Assembly: GCA_944323725.1 (NCBI GenBank)
Contig: CALUTP010000013.1
Span: 1-64,000, forward strand
Source of the DNA: Candidatus Gastranaerophilales bacterium
GTDB lineage: Bacteria; Cyanobacteriota; Vampirovibrionia; Gastranaerophilales; Gastranaerophilaceae
Direction: 5' to 3'
DNA length: 64,000 nt
Part shown: positions 18,396-26,985 of the stretch, piece after piece
Position numbering within the stretch: the first letter of the stretch is position 1
How the letters are laid out: each line of letters starts with the position of its first letter
Program-made: the position numbers and the translations under genes
The notes under the pieces: generated by a model
What the model saw: the letters and a program-made list of their open reading frames with translations, nothing else
Told to the model about the DNA's origin: nothing
Database searches by the model: none

Positions 18396-18677
18396 ATGGC
18401 ACGTTCATTAAAAAAAGGTCCATACGTAGAAGAAGCTCTACAACAAAAAATTGCTAAAATGAATGCAAATTCAGAACATAAAGTTATAAAAACATGGTCA
18501 AGAGCATCAATGATAGTACCAGATATGTTAGGTCATACAATTGCTGTTCACAACGGTAAAACCCACGTTCCTGTTTATGTAACTGAGCAAATGATTGGAC
18601 ATAAATTAGGTGAGTTTGCACCTACAAGAATGTATAGAGGACATGCAGGTTCAGATAAGACTGCTAAAAGAAAATAA
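18396..18677 (+). CDS. rpsS: Ribosomal protein S19
   Basis: Head protein of the 30S subunit. The 93 residues have the typical [15 protein letters not shown] start, [20 protein letters not shown], and the conserved [16 protein letters not shown] segment. AAGGAGAAA precedes the ATG. rplV follows after 12 bases, one of the few tight junctions in this cluster. Confidence 0.98.
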   Translation: MARSLKKGPYVEEALQQKIAKMNANSEHKVIKTWSRASMIVPDMLGHTIAVHNGKTHVPVYVTEQMIGHKLGEFAPTRMYRGHAGSDKTAKRK

Positions 18678-18689
18678 GGAAAGTAAAAA

Positions 18690-19025
18690 ATGGAAGCTAA
18701 AGCAAAACAAACAGATATTAAAATGACAGCAAGAAAATTGCGTCGTGTAATTAATGAAGTACGCGGCAAAAAAGTTCTTGAAGCTCAAGATATGTTACGT
18801 TTTATGCCTTATTTTGCAGCAAGAGTAGTTGAAAAGAATTTGAAAGCTGCTGTTGCTAATGCTCAAGAAAAATATGGCGTTTCAGCCGAGTCTTTAAAGA
18901 TTTCTGAAATCTTTGCTGACGAAAGCCAAACATTCAGACGCGGTAAACCAAGAGCACAAGGTCGTATTTACAAAAGACTAAAACGTACATCACACTTAAC
19001 ATTAAAAGTAAGTGATATCAAGTAG
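18690..19025 (+). CDS. rplV: Ribosomal protein L22
   Basis: Exit-tunnel protein. The 111 residues include KMTARKLRRVINEVRGKKV and the extended hairpin region near the end (TFRRGKPRAQGRIYKRLKRT) that reaches into the tunnel. Length is normal for bacteria. GGAAAG lies before the ATG. Confidence 0.97.
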   Translation: MEAKAKQTDIKMTARKLRRVINEVRGKKVLEAQDMLRFMPYFAARVVEKNLKAAVANAQEKYGVSAESLKISEIFADESQTFRRGKPRAQGRIYKRLKRTSHLTLKVSDIK

Positions 19026-19038
19026 GTGCCAGTGGCAC
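19026..19038 (+). promoter_or_regulatory. Small hairpin directly after rplV
   Basis: GTGCC, AGT loop, GGCAC begins on the base after the rplV stop. The remaining ~95 bases before rpsC contain two ribosome-site-like runs (AAGGAGAGG at about 19061 and AAAAAAGG at about 19122). Confidence 0.4.
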
Positions 19039-19134
19039 ATCATCCTGATTATAATTAATAAGGAGAGGCTATAATTTAATAAAAAATAAATAGAGCTAGT
19101 AAGATTTTAGTATAAAGAAAAAAAGGTATAAAAA

Positions 19135-19860
19135 ATGGGAAAAAAAACACATCCAACCGGATTTAGAGTAGGTATAATTCAACCTTGGCTAAGCACTTGG
19201 TATGCTAAGGTCAAAGATTATGCTGAATTCGTTGCAGAAGATGCAAAAATAAGAAAATTCGTTAAGAAAAAATTATATGCGGCAGGTGTTTCAAAAATCT
19301 TAATTGCTAGAAAAGCATTAATGATTACAATCACTGTTGTAACAGCAAAACCGGGTATCGTAGTCGGAAGAGGCGGTCAAGGTATAGAAGAACTTAAACA
19401 AGAAGTATCTAAATACCTTGGTAAACCAGTTACAATTAATGTTGTAGAAGTCGCTAGAATCGATGCGGATGCTCAATTAGTTGCAGAAGCTATTGCTCAA
19501 CAGTTAGAAAAACGTGTAGCGTTTAGAAGAGCTATGAAACAAGCTATGCAGCGTACAATGAGAGCAGGCGTTCAAGGTATCAAAGTTATGGTATCAGGAC
19601 GTTTGGGTGGTGCTGAAATTGCTCGTTCTGAATGGGCAAAAGAAGGAAGAATTCCTCTTCAAACACTTAGAGCTGATGTAGATTATGGTTTTACAGAAGC
19701 TGATACTATTATGGGTAAAATTGGTGTTAAGGTTTGGATTTTCAAAGGCAATTTAATGCCAGGCGAAAAAGCTGATCAAAACATCAAAGCAAAATCAGGT
19801 AAAGATAACTCTGAAAAAGGCGGAAGACGTCCAAAAAGAAGAGCTATCGAAGCTGAATAG
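19135..19860 (+). CDS. rpsC: Ribosomal protein S3
   Basis: 30S mRNA-entry protein with helicase activity. The 241 residues contain the KH-domain motif [34 protein letters not shown] helix ([20 protein letters not shown]) and [21 protein letters not shown] basic C-terminal tail follows. AAAAAAAGG precedes the ATG after a 109-base spacer. Confidence 0.98.
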   Translation: MGKKTHPTGFRVGIIQPWLSTWYAKVKDYAEFVAEDAKIRKFVKKKLYAAGVSKILIARKALMITITVVTAKPGIVVGRGGQGIEELKQEVSKYLGKPVTINVVEVARIDADAQLVAEAIAQQLEKRVAFRRAMKQAMQRTMRAGVQGIKVMVSGRLGGAEIARSEWAKEGRIPLQTLRADVDYGFTEADTIMGKIGVKVWIFKGNLMPGEKADQNIKAKSGKDNSEKGGRRPKRRAIEAE

Positions 19861-19869
19861 GTAATGGTG

Positions 19870-19884
19870 ACCGGAAATTCCGGT
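19870..19884 (+). promoter_or_regulatory. Hairpin in the rpsC-rplP spacer
   Basis: ACCGG (19870-19874), AAATT loop, CCGGT (19880-19884), ten bases after the rpsC stop. No T-run follows. Confidence 0.4.
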
Positions 19885-19929
19885 GACGCAATTTTAAATT
19901 AAGTAAAATAATTAACAGGAGTAAATAAA

Positions 19930-20349
19930 ATGTTACAGCCTAAAAAGACTAAATACCGCAAAATGATGAAAGGCAGAATGAAAGGCCATGAAACAAGAGG
20001 AACAAAACTTGAATTCGGAAGCTATGCATTGCAGGCCTTAGAACCTGGCTGGATTACCAGCAGACAAATCGAGGCAGCACGTCGTGCGATGACTCGTGAA
20101 ATCAAACGTGGCGGTAACGTATGGATAAAAATATTCCCTGATAAGCCAATTACAGCAAAACCAGCTGAAACTCGTATGGGTTCTGGTAAGGGTAATTTGG
20201 AATACTGGGTTGCAGTTGTTAAACCAAATAGAATTCTTTTCGAACTTGAATACTTCGATAGAAGTGTTGCAGTTAATGCTTTAGAATTAGCAGCACAAAA
20301 ACTTCCTATCAAAGTTAAAGTTATAGAAAAGTCTAAATTAGAAGCTTAA
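19930..20349 (+). CDS. rplP: Ribosomal protein L16
   Basis: Large-subunit protein at the A-site tRNA elbow. The 139 residues begin [19 protein letters not shown] and contain [20 protein letters not shown] and [20 protein letters not shown], which includes the Arg hydroxylated by YcfD in other bacteria. CAGGAG precedes the ATG. Confidence 0.98.
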   Translation: MLQPKKTKYRKMMKGRMKGHETRGTKLEFGSYALQALEPGWITSRQIEAARRAMTREIKRGGNVWIKIFPDKPITAKPAETRMGSGKGNLEYWVAVVKPNRILFELEYFDRSVAVNALELAAQKLPIKVKVIEKSKLEA

Positions 20350-20380
20350 CTTGCACTAACAAGAAAAAGGAAATTATAAA

Positions 20381-20584
20381 ATGAAATTAAGTGAAATGCG
20401 CGAAAAATCAACTGAAGAGCTACAAAGTGCGATTGTTGAATGGAAAAAGCAGTTATTTGATTGCAAAATGAAACTTTCAACACATAAATTAGAAAATACA
20501 GCACTTGTATCTAAAACAAAACGCTTAATAGCTCAAGCTAAGACAGTAATAAAAGAAAAAGCGGATTGCGAGCAGGGGGCATAA
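20381..20584 (+). CDS. rpmC: Ribosomal protein L29
   Basis: Small exit-site protein, 67 residues, two helices: MKLSEMREKSTEELQSAI and LENTALVSKTKRLIAQAKTV. The LEN region replaces the more usual GQLENPxRIRxxRRxIAR pattern and is somewhat divergent, but position and length fit. AAAAAGGAAA precedes the ATG. Confidence 0.9.
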   Translation: MKLSEMREKSTEELQSAIVEWKKQLFDCKMKLSTHKLENTALVSKTKRLIAQAKTVIKEKADCEQGA

Positions 20585-20601
20585 GCAAAGACACTCTGCT
20601 A

Positions 20602-20674
20602 AACAAACTAAGGTTTGTTATAGTGGGTCTAGGTCGAAGACCCGTTTAATGCGAGCAATCAATTCAGTGGATTG
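20602..20674 (+). promoter_or_regulatory. Three hairpins in the rpmC-rpsQ spacer
   Basis: AACAAAC/GTTTGTT (20602-20619), GGGTCT/AGACCC (20625-20643) and CAATC/GATTG (20656-20674) lie in tandem in a 148-base spacer. None has a terminator T-run. The rpsQ ribosome site AAGGAG follows at about 20718. Confidence 0.5.
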
Positions 20675-20732
20675 TGAGCTGAAAACAAAATTCAAACTTT
20701 ACAGTCGCTGAGAATCAAGGAGAAAATAATAA

Positions 20733-20978
20733 ATGCCTAAGAAAGAAAAACAAGGAATAGTAATAAGCAGCAAAATGGATAAAACAATAGTTGTCAGAGT
20801 AGCTGATTATGAACCACATCCAAAATACAAAAAGATTATTGAATCTAATAAAAACTACAAGGCTCATGACGAAAATAACATTTGTAATGTTGGCGATACC
20901 GTAAGAATTATTGAATCAAAGCCAATTTCAGGTGATAAACGTTGGTCATTGCTTGAAGTAGTTGAAAAAGCTCGTTAA
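20733..20978 (+). CDS. rpsQ: Ribosomal protein S17
   Basis: 16S-binding primary assembly protein. The 81 residues include KQGIVISSKMDKTIVVRVAD, HPKYKKIIESNKNYKAHDE and the C-terminal RIIESKPISGDKRWSLLEVV typical of S17. AAGGAGAAAA precedes the ATG. Confidence 0.97.
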   Translation: MPKKEKQGIVISSKMDKTIVVRVADYEPHPKYKKIIESNKNYKAHDENNICNVGDTVRIIESKPISGDKRWSLLEVVEKAR

Positions 20979-21005
20979 TTTTAATTGGGCTTATGTTAAT
21001 GGCAG

Positions 21006-21023
21006 CATTACCATAGAGTAATG
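21006..21023 (+). promoter_or_regulatory. Hairpin in the rpsQ-rplN spacer
   Basis: CATTAC (21006-21011), CATAGA loop, GTAATG (21018-21023), perfectly paired, about 35 bases before the AAAAGGAAAG ribosome site of rplN. Confidence 0.4.
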
Positions 21024-21068
21024 AGAGGCCGGTGGTAGAAAATACTTTAAAGTAAAAGGAAAGTAAAA

Positions 21069-21437
21069 ATGATACAACAAGAAACCAGATTAGAAGTAGC
21101 AGATAACACAGGTGCAAAACAACTTTTATGTATCCGTGTTATGGGCAGCTCAAATAAAAAATTTGCAGCAGTTGGTGATGAAATCGTAGCTACTGTAAAA
21201 GACGCAACTCCAAATATGGCTGTTAAAAAATCTGAAGTTGTTAAAGCTGTTGTAGTTAGAACAAAAGCTGATATTAAACGTGCTGATGGTTCAGTTATCA
21301 GATTTGATGAAAACGCAGCTGTAATTATCAATAAAGACGGCAACCCTAGAGGAACCCGTGTATTCGGACCTGTTGCTCGTGAACTCAGAGATAAAGGCTA
21401 TATGAAAATTGTTTCTCTTGCTCCTGAAGTTATATAG
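21069..21437 (+). CDS. rplN: Ribosomal protein L14
   Basis: Large-subunit interface protein. The 122 residues start [20 protein letters not shown] and contain [40 protein letters not shown] and a normal C-terminus ([10 protein letters not shown]). AAAAGGAAAG precedes the ATG. Confidence 0.98.
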   Translation: MIQQETRLEVADNTGAKQLLCIRVMGSSNKKFAAVGDEIVATVKDATPNMAVKKSEVVKAVVVRTKADIKRADGSVIRFDENAAVIINKDGNPRGTRVFGPVARELRDKGYMKIVSLAPEVI

Positions 21438-21462
21438 TTAAGTTCAAGCAAAGAGGAATAAG

Positions 21463-21493
21463 GAAACAAATTTATTAGGTCGAAATTTGTTTC
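21463..21493 (+). promoter_or_regulatory. 11-bp perfect hairpin in the rplN-rplX spacer
   Basis: GAAACAAATTT (21463-21473), nine-base loop, AAATTTGTTTC (21483-21493). It is the longest perfect stem among the cluster spacers and lies about 15 bases before the rplX ribosome site. Confidence 0.5.
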
Positions 21494-21521
21494 AAAAATT
21501 GTAAAAATGGAGAAATATAAA

Positions 21522-21860
21522 ATGACAGATAAGAATAAAAAAAGCTTGCATGTAAAAAACGGTGATAGAGTTATCGTTATTGCAGGTAAAGACAAAGGAA
21601 AAATTGGTAACGTAAAAAAAGTTAACCCTTCAGAATCACAGGTTGTAGTTGAAGGTGCTAATATGGTTACTAAAGCTCAAAAGCCTCAGCCAATGGCTGG
21701 TATTCAGGGCGGTTTAATCAAACTTGAAGCTCCTTTAGATGCTTCAAAAGTTATGATTGTATGTCCGGCTTGCGAAAAACCGACAAGGATCAAACACGAT
21801 GTCGTTGACGGCAAAAAAGTTCGTGTTTGTAAAAAATGTGGTGAACAATTAGATGTTTAA
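21522..21860 (+). CDS. rplX: Ribosomal protein L24
   Basis: Assembly-initiating large-subunit protein with a KOW domain: VKNGDRVIVIAGKDKGKIGN, then VEGANMVTKAQKP, and C-terminal CxxC pairs (CPACEKPTRI and VCKKCGE) that probably bind zinc. I use the ATG at 21522 because GGAGA lies eight to nine bases before it; the in-frame ATG at 21507 contains that ribosome site. Confidence 0.95.
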   Translation: MTDKNKKSLHVKNGDRVIVIAGKDKGKIGNVKKVNPSESQVVVEGANMVTKAQKPQPMAGIQGGLIKLEAPLDASKVMIVCPACEKPTRIKHDVVDGKKVRVCKKCGEQLDV

Positions 21861-21901
21861 TTTTGATTAATTAAATATCATAGAATTAAGGAAATACGAA
21901 A

Positions 21902-22459
21902 ATGACAAAAACAGAAAGTTTAAAAGCAAAATATGATAACGAAGTAAAAGCTGCAATGAAAGAAAAATTCGGCTACAAAAATGATATGCAGATTCCAAAA
22001 CTTCATAAAATTGTTTTGAATATGGGTGTCGGTGAAGCTTCTCACAATTCAAAAATTGCTGAAGCTATTGAAGCTCAATTAACAAAAATTGCAGGTCAAA
22101 AATGTGTTATTACCAAAGCTAAAAAATCAATCGCTACTTATAAATTAAGAGAAGGTATGCCGGTTGGTGCTATGGCAACACTTAGAGGTGAAAGAATGTA
22201 TGATTTCCTTCAAAAGTTAATCTGCGTTGTATTCCCTCGTATTCGTGACTTTAGAGGTATTAGTGCTAAATCATTTGATGGTCGTGGTAATTATACTTTA
22301 GGCTTGAAAGAACAAGCATTATTCCCTGAAATTACATATGAAGAAGTTGATCTCGTAAAAGGTATGAATATTTCAATCATCACAACAGCAGAGACTGATG
22401 ATGAAGCAAGAGAACTTTTAAGACTCTTAGGTATGCCTTTCAAAGGGATGAATAAATAG
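21902..22459 (+). CDS. rplE: Ribosomal protein L5
   Basis: 5S rRNA-binding protein of the central protuberance. The 185 residues include [58 protein letters not shown] and the C-terminal [24 protein letters not shown] precedes the ATG. Confidence 0.98.
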   Translation: MTKTESLKAKYDNEVKAAMKEKFGYKNDMQIPKLHKIVLNMGVGEASHNSKIAEAIEAQLTKIAGQKCVITKAKKSIATYKLREGMPVGAMATLRGERMYDFLQKLICVVFPRIRDFRGISAKSFDGRGNYTLGLKEQALFPEITYEEVDLVKGMNISIITTAETDDEARELLRLLGMPFKGMNK

Positions 22460-22475
22460 TGCATTTGCACTTCTA

Positions 22476-22518
22476 CCTGACACTAAGCTGGCAGGATGCT
22501 CAGTACTTGATTTGAGCA
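22476..22518 (+). promoter_or_regulatory. Two hairpins in the rplE-rpsN spacer
   Basis: CCTG (22476-22479) with CAGG (22492-22495), then TGCTC (22497-22501) with GAGCA (22514-22518). They lie about 35 bases before the AAAGGAG site of rpsN. Confidence 0.4.
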
Positions 22519-22559
22519 CAATTAGCAGTAATTTAAACAACAAAACAAAGGAGAAATTC

Positions 22560-22766
22560 ATGGCTAAGAAAGCGATGATAAACAAAGAACTCAGACGTGA
22601 AGCACTTGCTGCAAAAGGTAAATATCCTTCAGTAAGATTACATAATAGATGCAGTATCTGCGGAAGACCTCATGGTTACCACAGAGATTTCGGTCTATGC
22701 AGAATTTGTTTGAGAAAAATGGCTCACCAAGGTCTATTACCTGGTGTTACAAAAGCTAGCTGGTAG
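22560..22766 (+). CDS. rpsN: Ribosomal protein S14, zinc-binding type
   Basis: Small S14 of 68 residues with two CxxC knuckles ([20 protein letters not shown]) that bind zinc. It reads [14 protein letters not shown] at the start and ends [15 protein letters not shown]. The start at 22560 is set by AAAGGAGAAATTC just before it; an in-frame upstream ATG at 22512 falls within the spacer hairpin zone. Confidence 0.97.
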   Translation: MAKKAMINKELRREALAAKGKYPSVRLHNRCSICGRPHGYHRDFGLCRICLRKMAHQGLLPGVTKASW

Positions 22767-22767
22767 T

Positions 22768-22882
22768 GCAAGATAAATAAAGGTTTTACTTTATTGACTT
22801 GCTATACTGCTAGAACATTATCGAAGGCAGAGTTATTCTGAACCCGATATTATTTAGTAAGTAGCGCTGAATATATTTCAGC
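22768..22882 (+). promoter_or_regulatory. Nested and simple hairpins in the rpsN-rpsH spacer
   Basis: GCAAG (22768-22772) pairs with CTTGC (22798-22802) and encloses AATAAAG/CTTTATT (22776-22795). A separate GCTGAA/TTCAGC stem lies at 22866-22882, about 15 bases before the rpsH ribosome site. Confidence 0.45.
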
Positions 22883-22904
22883 ATAAGTTAAAAAGGAAAA
22901 AAGA

Positions 22905-23300
22905 ATGAATACAGATCCTATAGCAGATATGCTTACAAGAATCAGAAACGCAAATATCGTTTCTCATGAAAAAGTTGAAGTTCCTTCTTCTAAATTAAAA
23001 ATTGAATTAGCTAAATTACTTAAAGAAGAAGGTTTTATTGCTGATTATTCTGTGAAAGAAGTTGGCAAATTTAAAGTATTAGAAATTACTTTAAAATATG
23101 ATGAAAAACATAAACCTGTAATATCAAAATTGCAAAGAGTTTCAAGACCAGGTTTAAGAACGTATTGCAAAGCGCAAAATTTACCTAAAATATTAGGTGG
23201 TATGGGTGTTGCGATCGTTTCTACAAGTAAAGGGTTATTAACAGATAGAAAAGCCCGCAAAGAAAATGTTGGTGGAGAAATTCTCTGTTACATTTACTAG
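22905..23300 (+). CDS. rpsH: Ribosomal protein S8
   Basis: 16S central-domain protein and translational repressor of spc genes in Escherichia coli. The 131 residues run [20 protein letters not shown] to [38 protein letters not shown] and [18 protein letters not shown] precedes the ATG. It is followed at once by a strong terminator, so the first r-protein transcript ends here and rplF needs its own promoter. Confidence 0.98.
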   Translation: MNTDPIADMLTRIRNANIVSHEKVEVPSSKLKIELAKLLKEEGFIADYSVKEVGKFKVLEITLKYDEKHKPVISKLQRVSRPGLRTYCKAQNLPKILGGMGVAIVSTSKGLLTDRKARKENVGGEILCYIY

Positions 23301-23313
23301 ATCTAATAATAAT

Positions 23314-23355
23314 AAAAAAAAGAAAGACCGGAAATTTTCGGTCTTTCTTTTTTTA
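23314..23355 (+). terminator. Strong intrinsic terminator after rpsH
   Basis: AAAAAAAAGAAAGACCG, short loop, CGGTCTTTCTTTTTTTT. It breaks the usual rpsH-rplF junction of the spc operon. Confidence 0.93.
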
Positions 23356-23424
23356 TTAAGCAGTGTTAATAAATGTAAATATTTGTAAATTGACATAAAT
23401 CATCTCTACACAAGTGATAATGCC

Positions 23425-23449
23425 ACATAGTATACATAGTCTATGTGCG
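23425..23449 (+). promoter_or_regulatory. Inverted repeat upstream of the 620-residue gene
   Basis: CACATAG and CTATGTG (around 23425-23449) form a 7-bp stem or operator. A TTGACA at 23390-23395 and GATAAT at 23416-23421 lie just upstream, but their 20-base spacing is too long for a confident promoter call. Confidence 0.35.
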
Positions 23450-23514
23450 GAAAGGTCTTCTTTCTGAAATTTTAGAGTTTTAAAACTTTTTAAATATATA
23501 GAAGGAGAGCGATA

Positions 23515-25377
23515 ATGTTACCACCAAGAGAAGTAAAATTTGGAAATTTGACAACGCATTCTATGATCGCAAAAATGAAGAGTGCTCGTTCCCAAAGTTC
23601 CGAGAATAAAGTCACAACTTCTTATAATAAGTGGAATACTTCTATAATTACCGAAGCTAGAAATGCCAAGCAAGCTCAAGTTTCGCAAACTTCTAATTTA
23701 TTAGCATCTATGGGTGCAGTTGCAGATGCTATGGGGATTTTAAATAATATTTTAAATAGCAGTGATTCACAAACTAATGAAGTTTCTAATCAGTCAAATA
23801 GTAATAGTACATCAAATCAACCTTCGTCATTCTCAGGAGCGGCTTTCGGTGGAGGTGGTGTAAGTAGAGTATCCTCTGGAGAGCAGTATTCAGGGTATGC
23901 TCAGAATCTTAACAATAATTTTAGCGGGGGCATTGATTCATCTGTATTAACCAATGTGCGTCAAGCTATTTCAAATTCTTGGACAGCAACATCGCTTTCA
24001 AATTTGAAACCTTCTCTTGCCAATGAATCTGTAAAGGCTAATCAGGCATTGGCTCAAGCTCAGGCAAATTTTAACTCATTATCAAATCAAAAAGCTACAG
24101 CAGAGGCAAATGTATCGCGTTTGGAAACTCAGACGGATGGTGCAAAAAATGAAAGCGAAACTGCAAAAACTTCACTTGAACAAAATAAAAGTAATCTTAA
24201 TTCGTCAATACAAGCCAGAGATAAAATGGATGAACAGTTAAGTTCTGTAAATTCAGAATACAATGAGGCCTGTACGAGTGTAAAAACAGAAGAAAAGAAT
24301 AAATCTTTAGCCCAAAAGGAGCTTTCATCTGCGAAGAGTTCTGTAGCAAAAGCTCAGGCAGCTGTTAACTCAGCCACTCAATCGTTACAATCAGCGGAGG
24401 CCTCTCTTGCAAATACGCCTCAAACTTTGGAAGACGGAACTCCAAACCCTCAATATCAGGTTGCTAAGGCTGCGGTAGATAAGGCAAAAACAGAAAAGCA
24501 ACAGGCACAAATAAGTTTACAAGAAGCAGAACAATATCAGAAAAGTGCAGAAGAAAAACTTAATCAGGCTGAGCAAACTTTAACTCAAGCTCTGGAAACA
24601 AAAGCTGATATTTTGAAAAAACTTCAACAAAGTGAGTCCCAATACAAGAATTTAGCTGAAAAATGCGAGCAAATGCAGGGTAATGTTGAACAAAATCAAG
24701 AACAATATGATACTGCACTTCAAACATATGACGATACTTCAGCAAATTATGAACGGCTTAATTCAGAACTTCAAACACAGCAAGGTATTTTAACACAATA
24801 TGAAGCTGTTGAAAATCAGCTTGAAGCTTTAAAAGATTCGGCTTCTTCTATTAAGGAGTTAAGTGATAAGCTTGATAAGCAGATTGAGTTGGCGAAAAAA
24901 GCAGAAGCCGGTGCTGATGGAATTAGTGATGAAGATAAATCAAAAATTGAGGCGGATATACTTAAAAATTCATCTTCAACAGAGGGATGTTCAGCAAGTA
25001 AAACACCGCTAGAAAACTTGCTTGCTTCTAAAGATTATGACGTAAGTAACTGTAAAGGAGAAGTTTGGCACGAAAGCATGAATGGTGTATTTGGTTCTTC
25101 GGCTGAATTTGAAAGCCGTGGTTACATTAAAAATTCGGATGGCTCATTTACAGACCCTCGAACAGGAATTACAATGGTTAATCTCAAAGGTGATGATTAT
25201 GAATGGCTTGCTGCTGGAAACGGTTTTTCTCAAATCTCCGGTGATCACGTATATAATAACTTAATTGGCCGTGATTGGCCTGGTGCTGCTGAGGCTGCCG
25301 AACGAGCCAAAACTCAGCAAAATATTACTCTGAATGGTTTTGATGAAAACGGTAAACCTAAGTTTAAGTGGAAATAG
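23515..25377 (+). CDS. Large coiled-coil protein of unknown function
   Basis: Not recognised. The 620 residues show a Ser/Asn/Gln-rich N-terminal ~165 residues, then a long coiled coil (about 170-480) rich in Ala, Gln, Lys and Glu with SMC-like heptads, then a globular C-terminus (about 500-620) with CSASKTPLENLLASKDYDV and DPRTGITMVNLKGDDYEWLA. There is no signal peptide or membrane helix. AGAAGGAGAG precedes the ATG. It is placed between rpsH and rplF, where almost all bacteria have no gene, and resembles in style the 650-residue protein at 43186. A secreted or structural role is possible but unproven. Confidence 0.75.
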   Translation: MLPPREVKFGNLTTHSMIAKMKSARSQSSENKVTTSYNKWNTSIITEARNAKQAQVSQTSNLLASMGAVADAMGILNNILNSSDSQTNEVSNQSNSNSTSNQPSSFSGAAFGGGGVSRVSSGEQYSGYAQNLNNNFSGGIDSSVLTNVRQAISNSWTATSLSNLKPSLANESVKANQALAQAQANFNSLSNQKATAEANVSRLETQTDGAKNESETAKTSLEQNKSNLNSSIQARDKMDEQLSSVNSEYNEACTSVKTEEKNKSLAQKELSSAKSSVAKAQAAVNSATQSLQSAEASLANTPQTLEDGTPNPQYQVAKAAVDKAKTEKQQAQISLQEAEQYQKSAEEKLNQAEQTLTQALETKADILKKLQQSESQYKNLAEKCEQMQGNVEQNQEQYDTALQTYDDTSANYERLNSELQTQQGILTQYEAVENQLEALKDSASSIKELSDKLDKQIELAKKAEAGADGISDEDKSKIEADILKNSSSTEGCSASKTPLENLLASKDYDVSNCKGEVWHESMNGVFGSSAEFESRGYIKNSDGSFTDPRTGITMVNLKGDDYEWLAAGNGFSQISGDHVYNNLIGRDWPGAAEAAERAKTQQNITLNGFDENGKPKFKWK

Positions 25378-25411
25378 TTCTTAATTATTCGTAATTTAAC
25401 GTTATTTTGCT

Positions 25412-25439
25412 TTGACAATTATCTTTTTTGGTATAAAAT
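25412..25439 (+). promoter_or_regulatory. Promoter of rplF
   Basis: TTGACA at 25412-25417, 16-base spacer, TAAAAT at 25434-25439. It restarts r-protein transcription after the inserted gene. Confidence 0.65.
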
Positions 25440-25508
25440 GAATTATGCAGGTGAAATTGGTAGAAAGACCTGAAATAGTTTACAAATATACCATAAGGAG
25501 AAAAAGAA

Positions 25509-26048
25509 ATGTCACGTATTGGTAAATTACCTATCGAAATTCCACAAGGTGTGGAGGTTAAAATTGAAGATCATCAAGTAACCGTTACAGGGCCTAATGG
25601 AACTGAAGTCGTTGCAGTTAGACCAGAAATTAATGTAAAGGTTGAAGATAATCATATTATTGTTACAAGAGTCGATGATTCAAGACAGGCTCGCTCTTTG
25701 CACGGTCTTTCAAGAACTTTGATAGCAAACGCTGTTCACGGTGTTAAACACGCTTTTGAAAAGAAACTTGAAATTCAAGGTGTAGGCTATCGTGCTAACA
25801 TGGAAGGTAAAAATCTTAACCTTTCACTCGGTTACTCTCATCCTGTAATCGTTGAACCGCCTGAAGGTATTACAATTACTGTTGAAGCAAATACAAAAAT
25901 TACAGTAAAAGGCGCAAATAAACAAACAGTAGGCGATGTTGCTGCTTACATCAGATCTAAACGTCCTCCTGAAGTTTACAAAGGCAAAGGTGTTAGATAT
26001 GAAGGTGAACACATCAGACGTAAGGCAGGCAAAGCCGGTAAGAAATAA
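25509..26048 (+). CDS. rplF: Ribosomal protein L6
   Basis: Large-subunit stalk-base protein. The 179 residues hold the duplicated L6 fold: MSRIGKLPIEIPQGVEVKIE at the start, LHGLSRTLIANAVHGV in the middle and the conserved RSKRPPEVYKGKGVRYEGE near the end. ATAAGGAGAAA precedes the ATG. Confidence 0.98.
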   Translation: MSRIGKLPIEIPQGVEVKIEDHQVTVTGPNGTEVVAVRPEINVKVEDNHIIVTRVDDSRQARSLHGLSRTLIANAVHGVKHAFEKKLEIQGVGYRANMEGKNLNLSLGYSHPVIVEPPEGITITVEANTKITVKGANKQTVGDVAAYIRSKRPPEVYKGKGVRYEGEHIRRKAGKAGKK

Positions 26049-26072
26049 GCTTAACTTTTAGAGGCTGATTTT

Positions 26073-26396
26073 ATGAAAGTTTCTTTTTCAGGTATCTACG
26101 ATGTACGTTTTCCGTACGGAACAAGTAATCAGTATATTGAAGAAAAATATAAAAATATTAAAGATTATACAGATAAGACCTATAATTCTAAGTTAGACAT
26201 TGTAGAGATTGCTATGAGAGATAGATTTAATATTCAGAAAACCGACAAAAAATTAGCCGATAAAGGGATTAGAATTTCTACAGCTGTTGATAATCCTTAT
26301 ATATTATGCGATATATTTGACAAACTGGATAAAAATCTGGGCCAGCAGTATGTAGATAAATCTAAAGTCGAATTAGTATTAGATAAACAAGCATAG
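26073..26396 (+). CDS. Small hypothetical protein inserted between rplF and rplR
   Basis: Not recognised. The 107 residues begin [16 protein letters not shown], then are charged and helical ([18 protein letters not shown]). There is no membrane segment. The opening FxG motif resembles that of other small proteins in the window (5590, 7079). It lies 24 bases after rplF with a GAGG ribosome site, so it is co-transcribed with two ribosomal proteins, an unusual place for an accessory gene. Confidence 0.75.
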   Translation: MKVSFSGIYDVRFPYGTSNQYIEEKYKNIKDYTDKTYNSKLDIVEIAMRDRFNIQKTDKKLADKGIRISTAVDNPYILCDIFDKLDKNLGQQYVDKSKVELVLDKQA

Positions 26397-26437
26397 CCCG
26401 CATGAACCCTTGGTAGTGGTTATCAAGAAGGTTCGGG
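26397..26437 (+). promoter_or_regulatory. Hairpin upstream of rplR
   Basis: CCC...GAACC..TTG pairs with CAA..GGTTC GGG (26397-26437) directly after the stop of the inserted gene and just before the AAAAGGAGAAAA site of rplR. Confidence 0.45.
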
Positions 26438-26454
26438 TAAAAGGAGAAAATAAA

Positions 26455-26823
26455 ATGATTAAAAGAAAAGCAAGAAAACCACAGGTTCAAAAAAGACACA
26501 GGTCTATAAGAGTGAAAATTTCCGGTACAAAGGAATTTCCTAGACTTGCAGTTTACAGATCAACAAAACATATTTATGCACAGTTGATTGATGATGAAAA
26601 TAGAGTAACTATAGCTTCGGCATCTTCTGTAGATAAAGACCTTAAAGAGAAATTGCCACACGGCGGAAATATTGAAGCTGCAAAAGTTGTCGGTGCCGCA
26701 ATTGCTGAAAAAGCTAAAAAAGCAGGTATTGAATGCGTTGTCTTTGATAGAGGCGGCTTCCTTTATCATGGACGTGTTCAGGCTCTTGCTGATGCTGCCC
26801 GTGAAGCAGGTTTGATGTTCTAA
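26455..26823 (+). CDS. rplR: Ribosomal protein L18
   Basis: 5S rRNA-binding protein. The 122 residues include [37 protein letters not shown] and the C-terminal [20 protein letters not shown]. The ATG at 26455 has AAAAGGAGAAAATAAA before it; an in-frame start at 26410 lies inside the spacer hairpin. It ends the cluster: the usual rpsE, rpmD, rplO and secY are not downstream. Confidence 0.97.
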   Translation: MIKRKARKPQVQKRHRSIRVKISGTKEFPRLAVYRSTKHIYAQLIDDENRVTIASASSVDKDLKEKLPHGGNIEAAKVVGAAIAEKAKKAGIECVVFDRGGFLYHGRVQALADAAREAGLMF

Positions 26824-26842
26824 GCTTTGAACCATTATAAAA

Positions 26843-26873
26843 AGGTACACCTTTTGACAGGTGTGCCTTTTTT
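26843..26873 (+). terminator. Terminator of the ribosomal-protein cluster
   Basis: AAGGTACACC, loop TTTTGACA, GGTGTGCCTT then a T-run. It closes transcription after rplR. Confidence 0.88.
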
Positions 26874-26985
26874 ATTAAAAATGTAACATTTTTATTATTT
26901 TTTTACATTAACTAGCAATTTTTTTTTTTCTTGTGTATTATTTCTAACATACTTTATTTTTTATATAAAGTGGAATTTAGGAATT

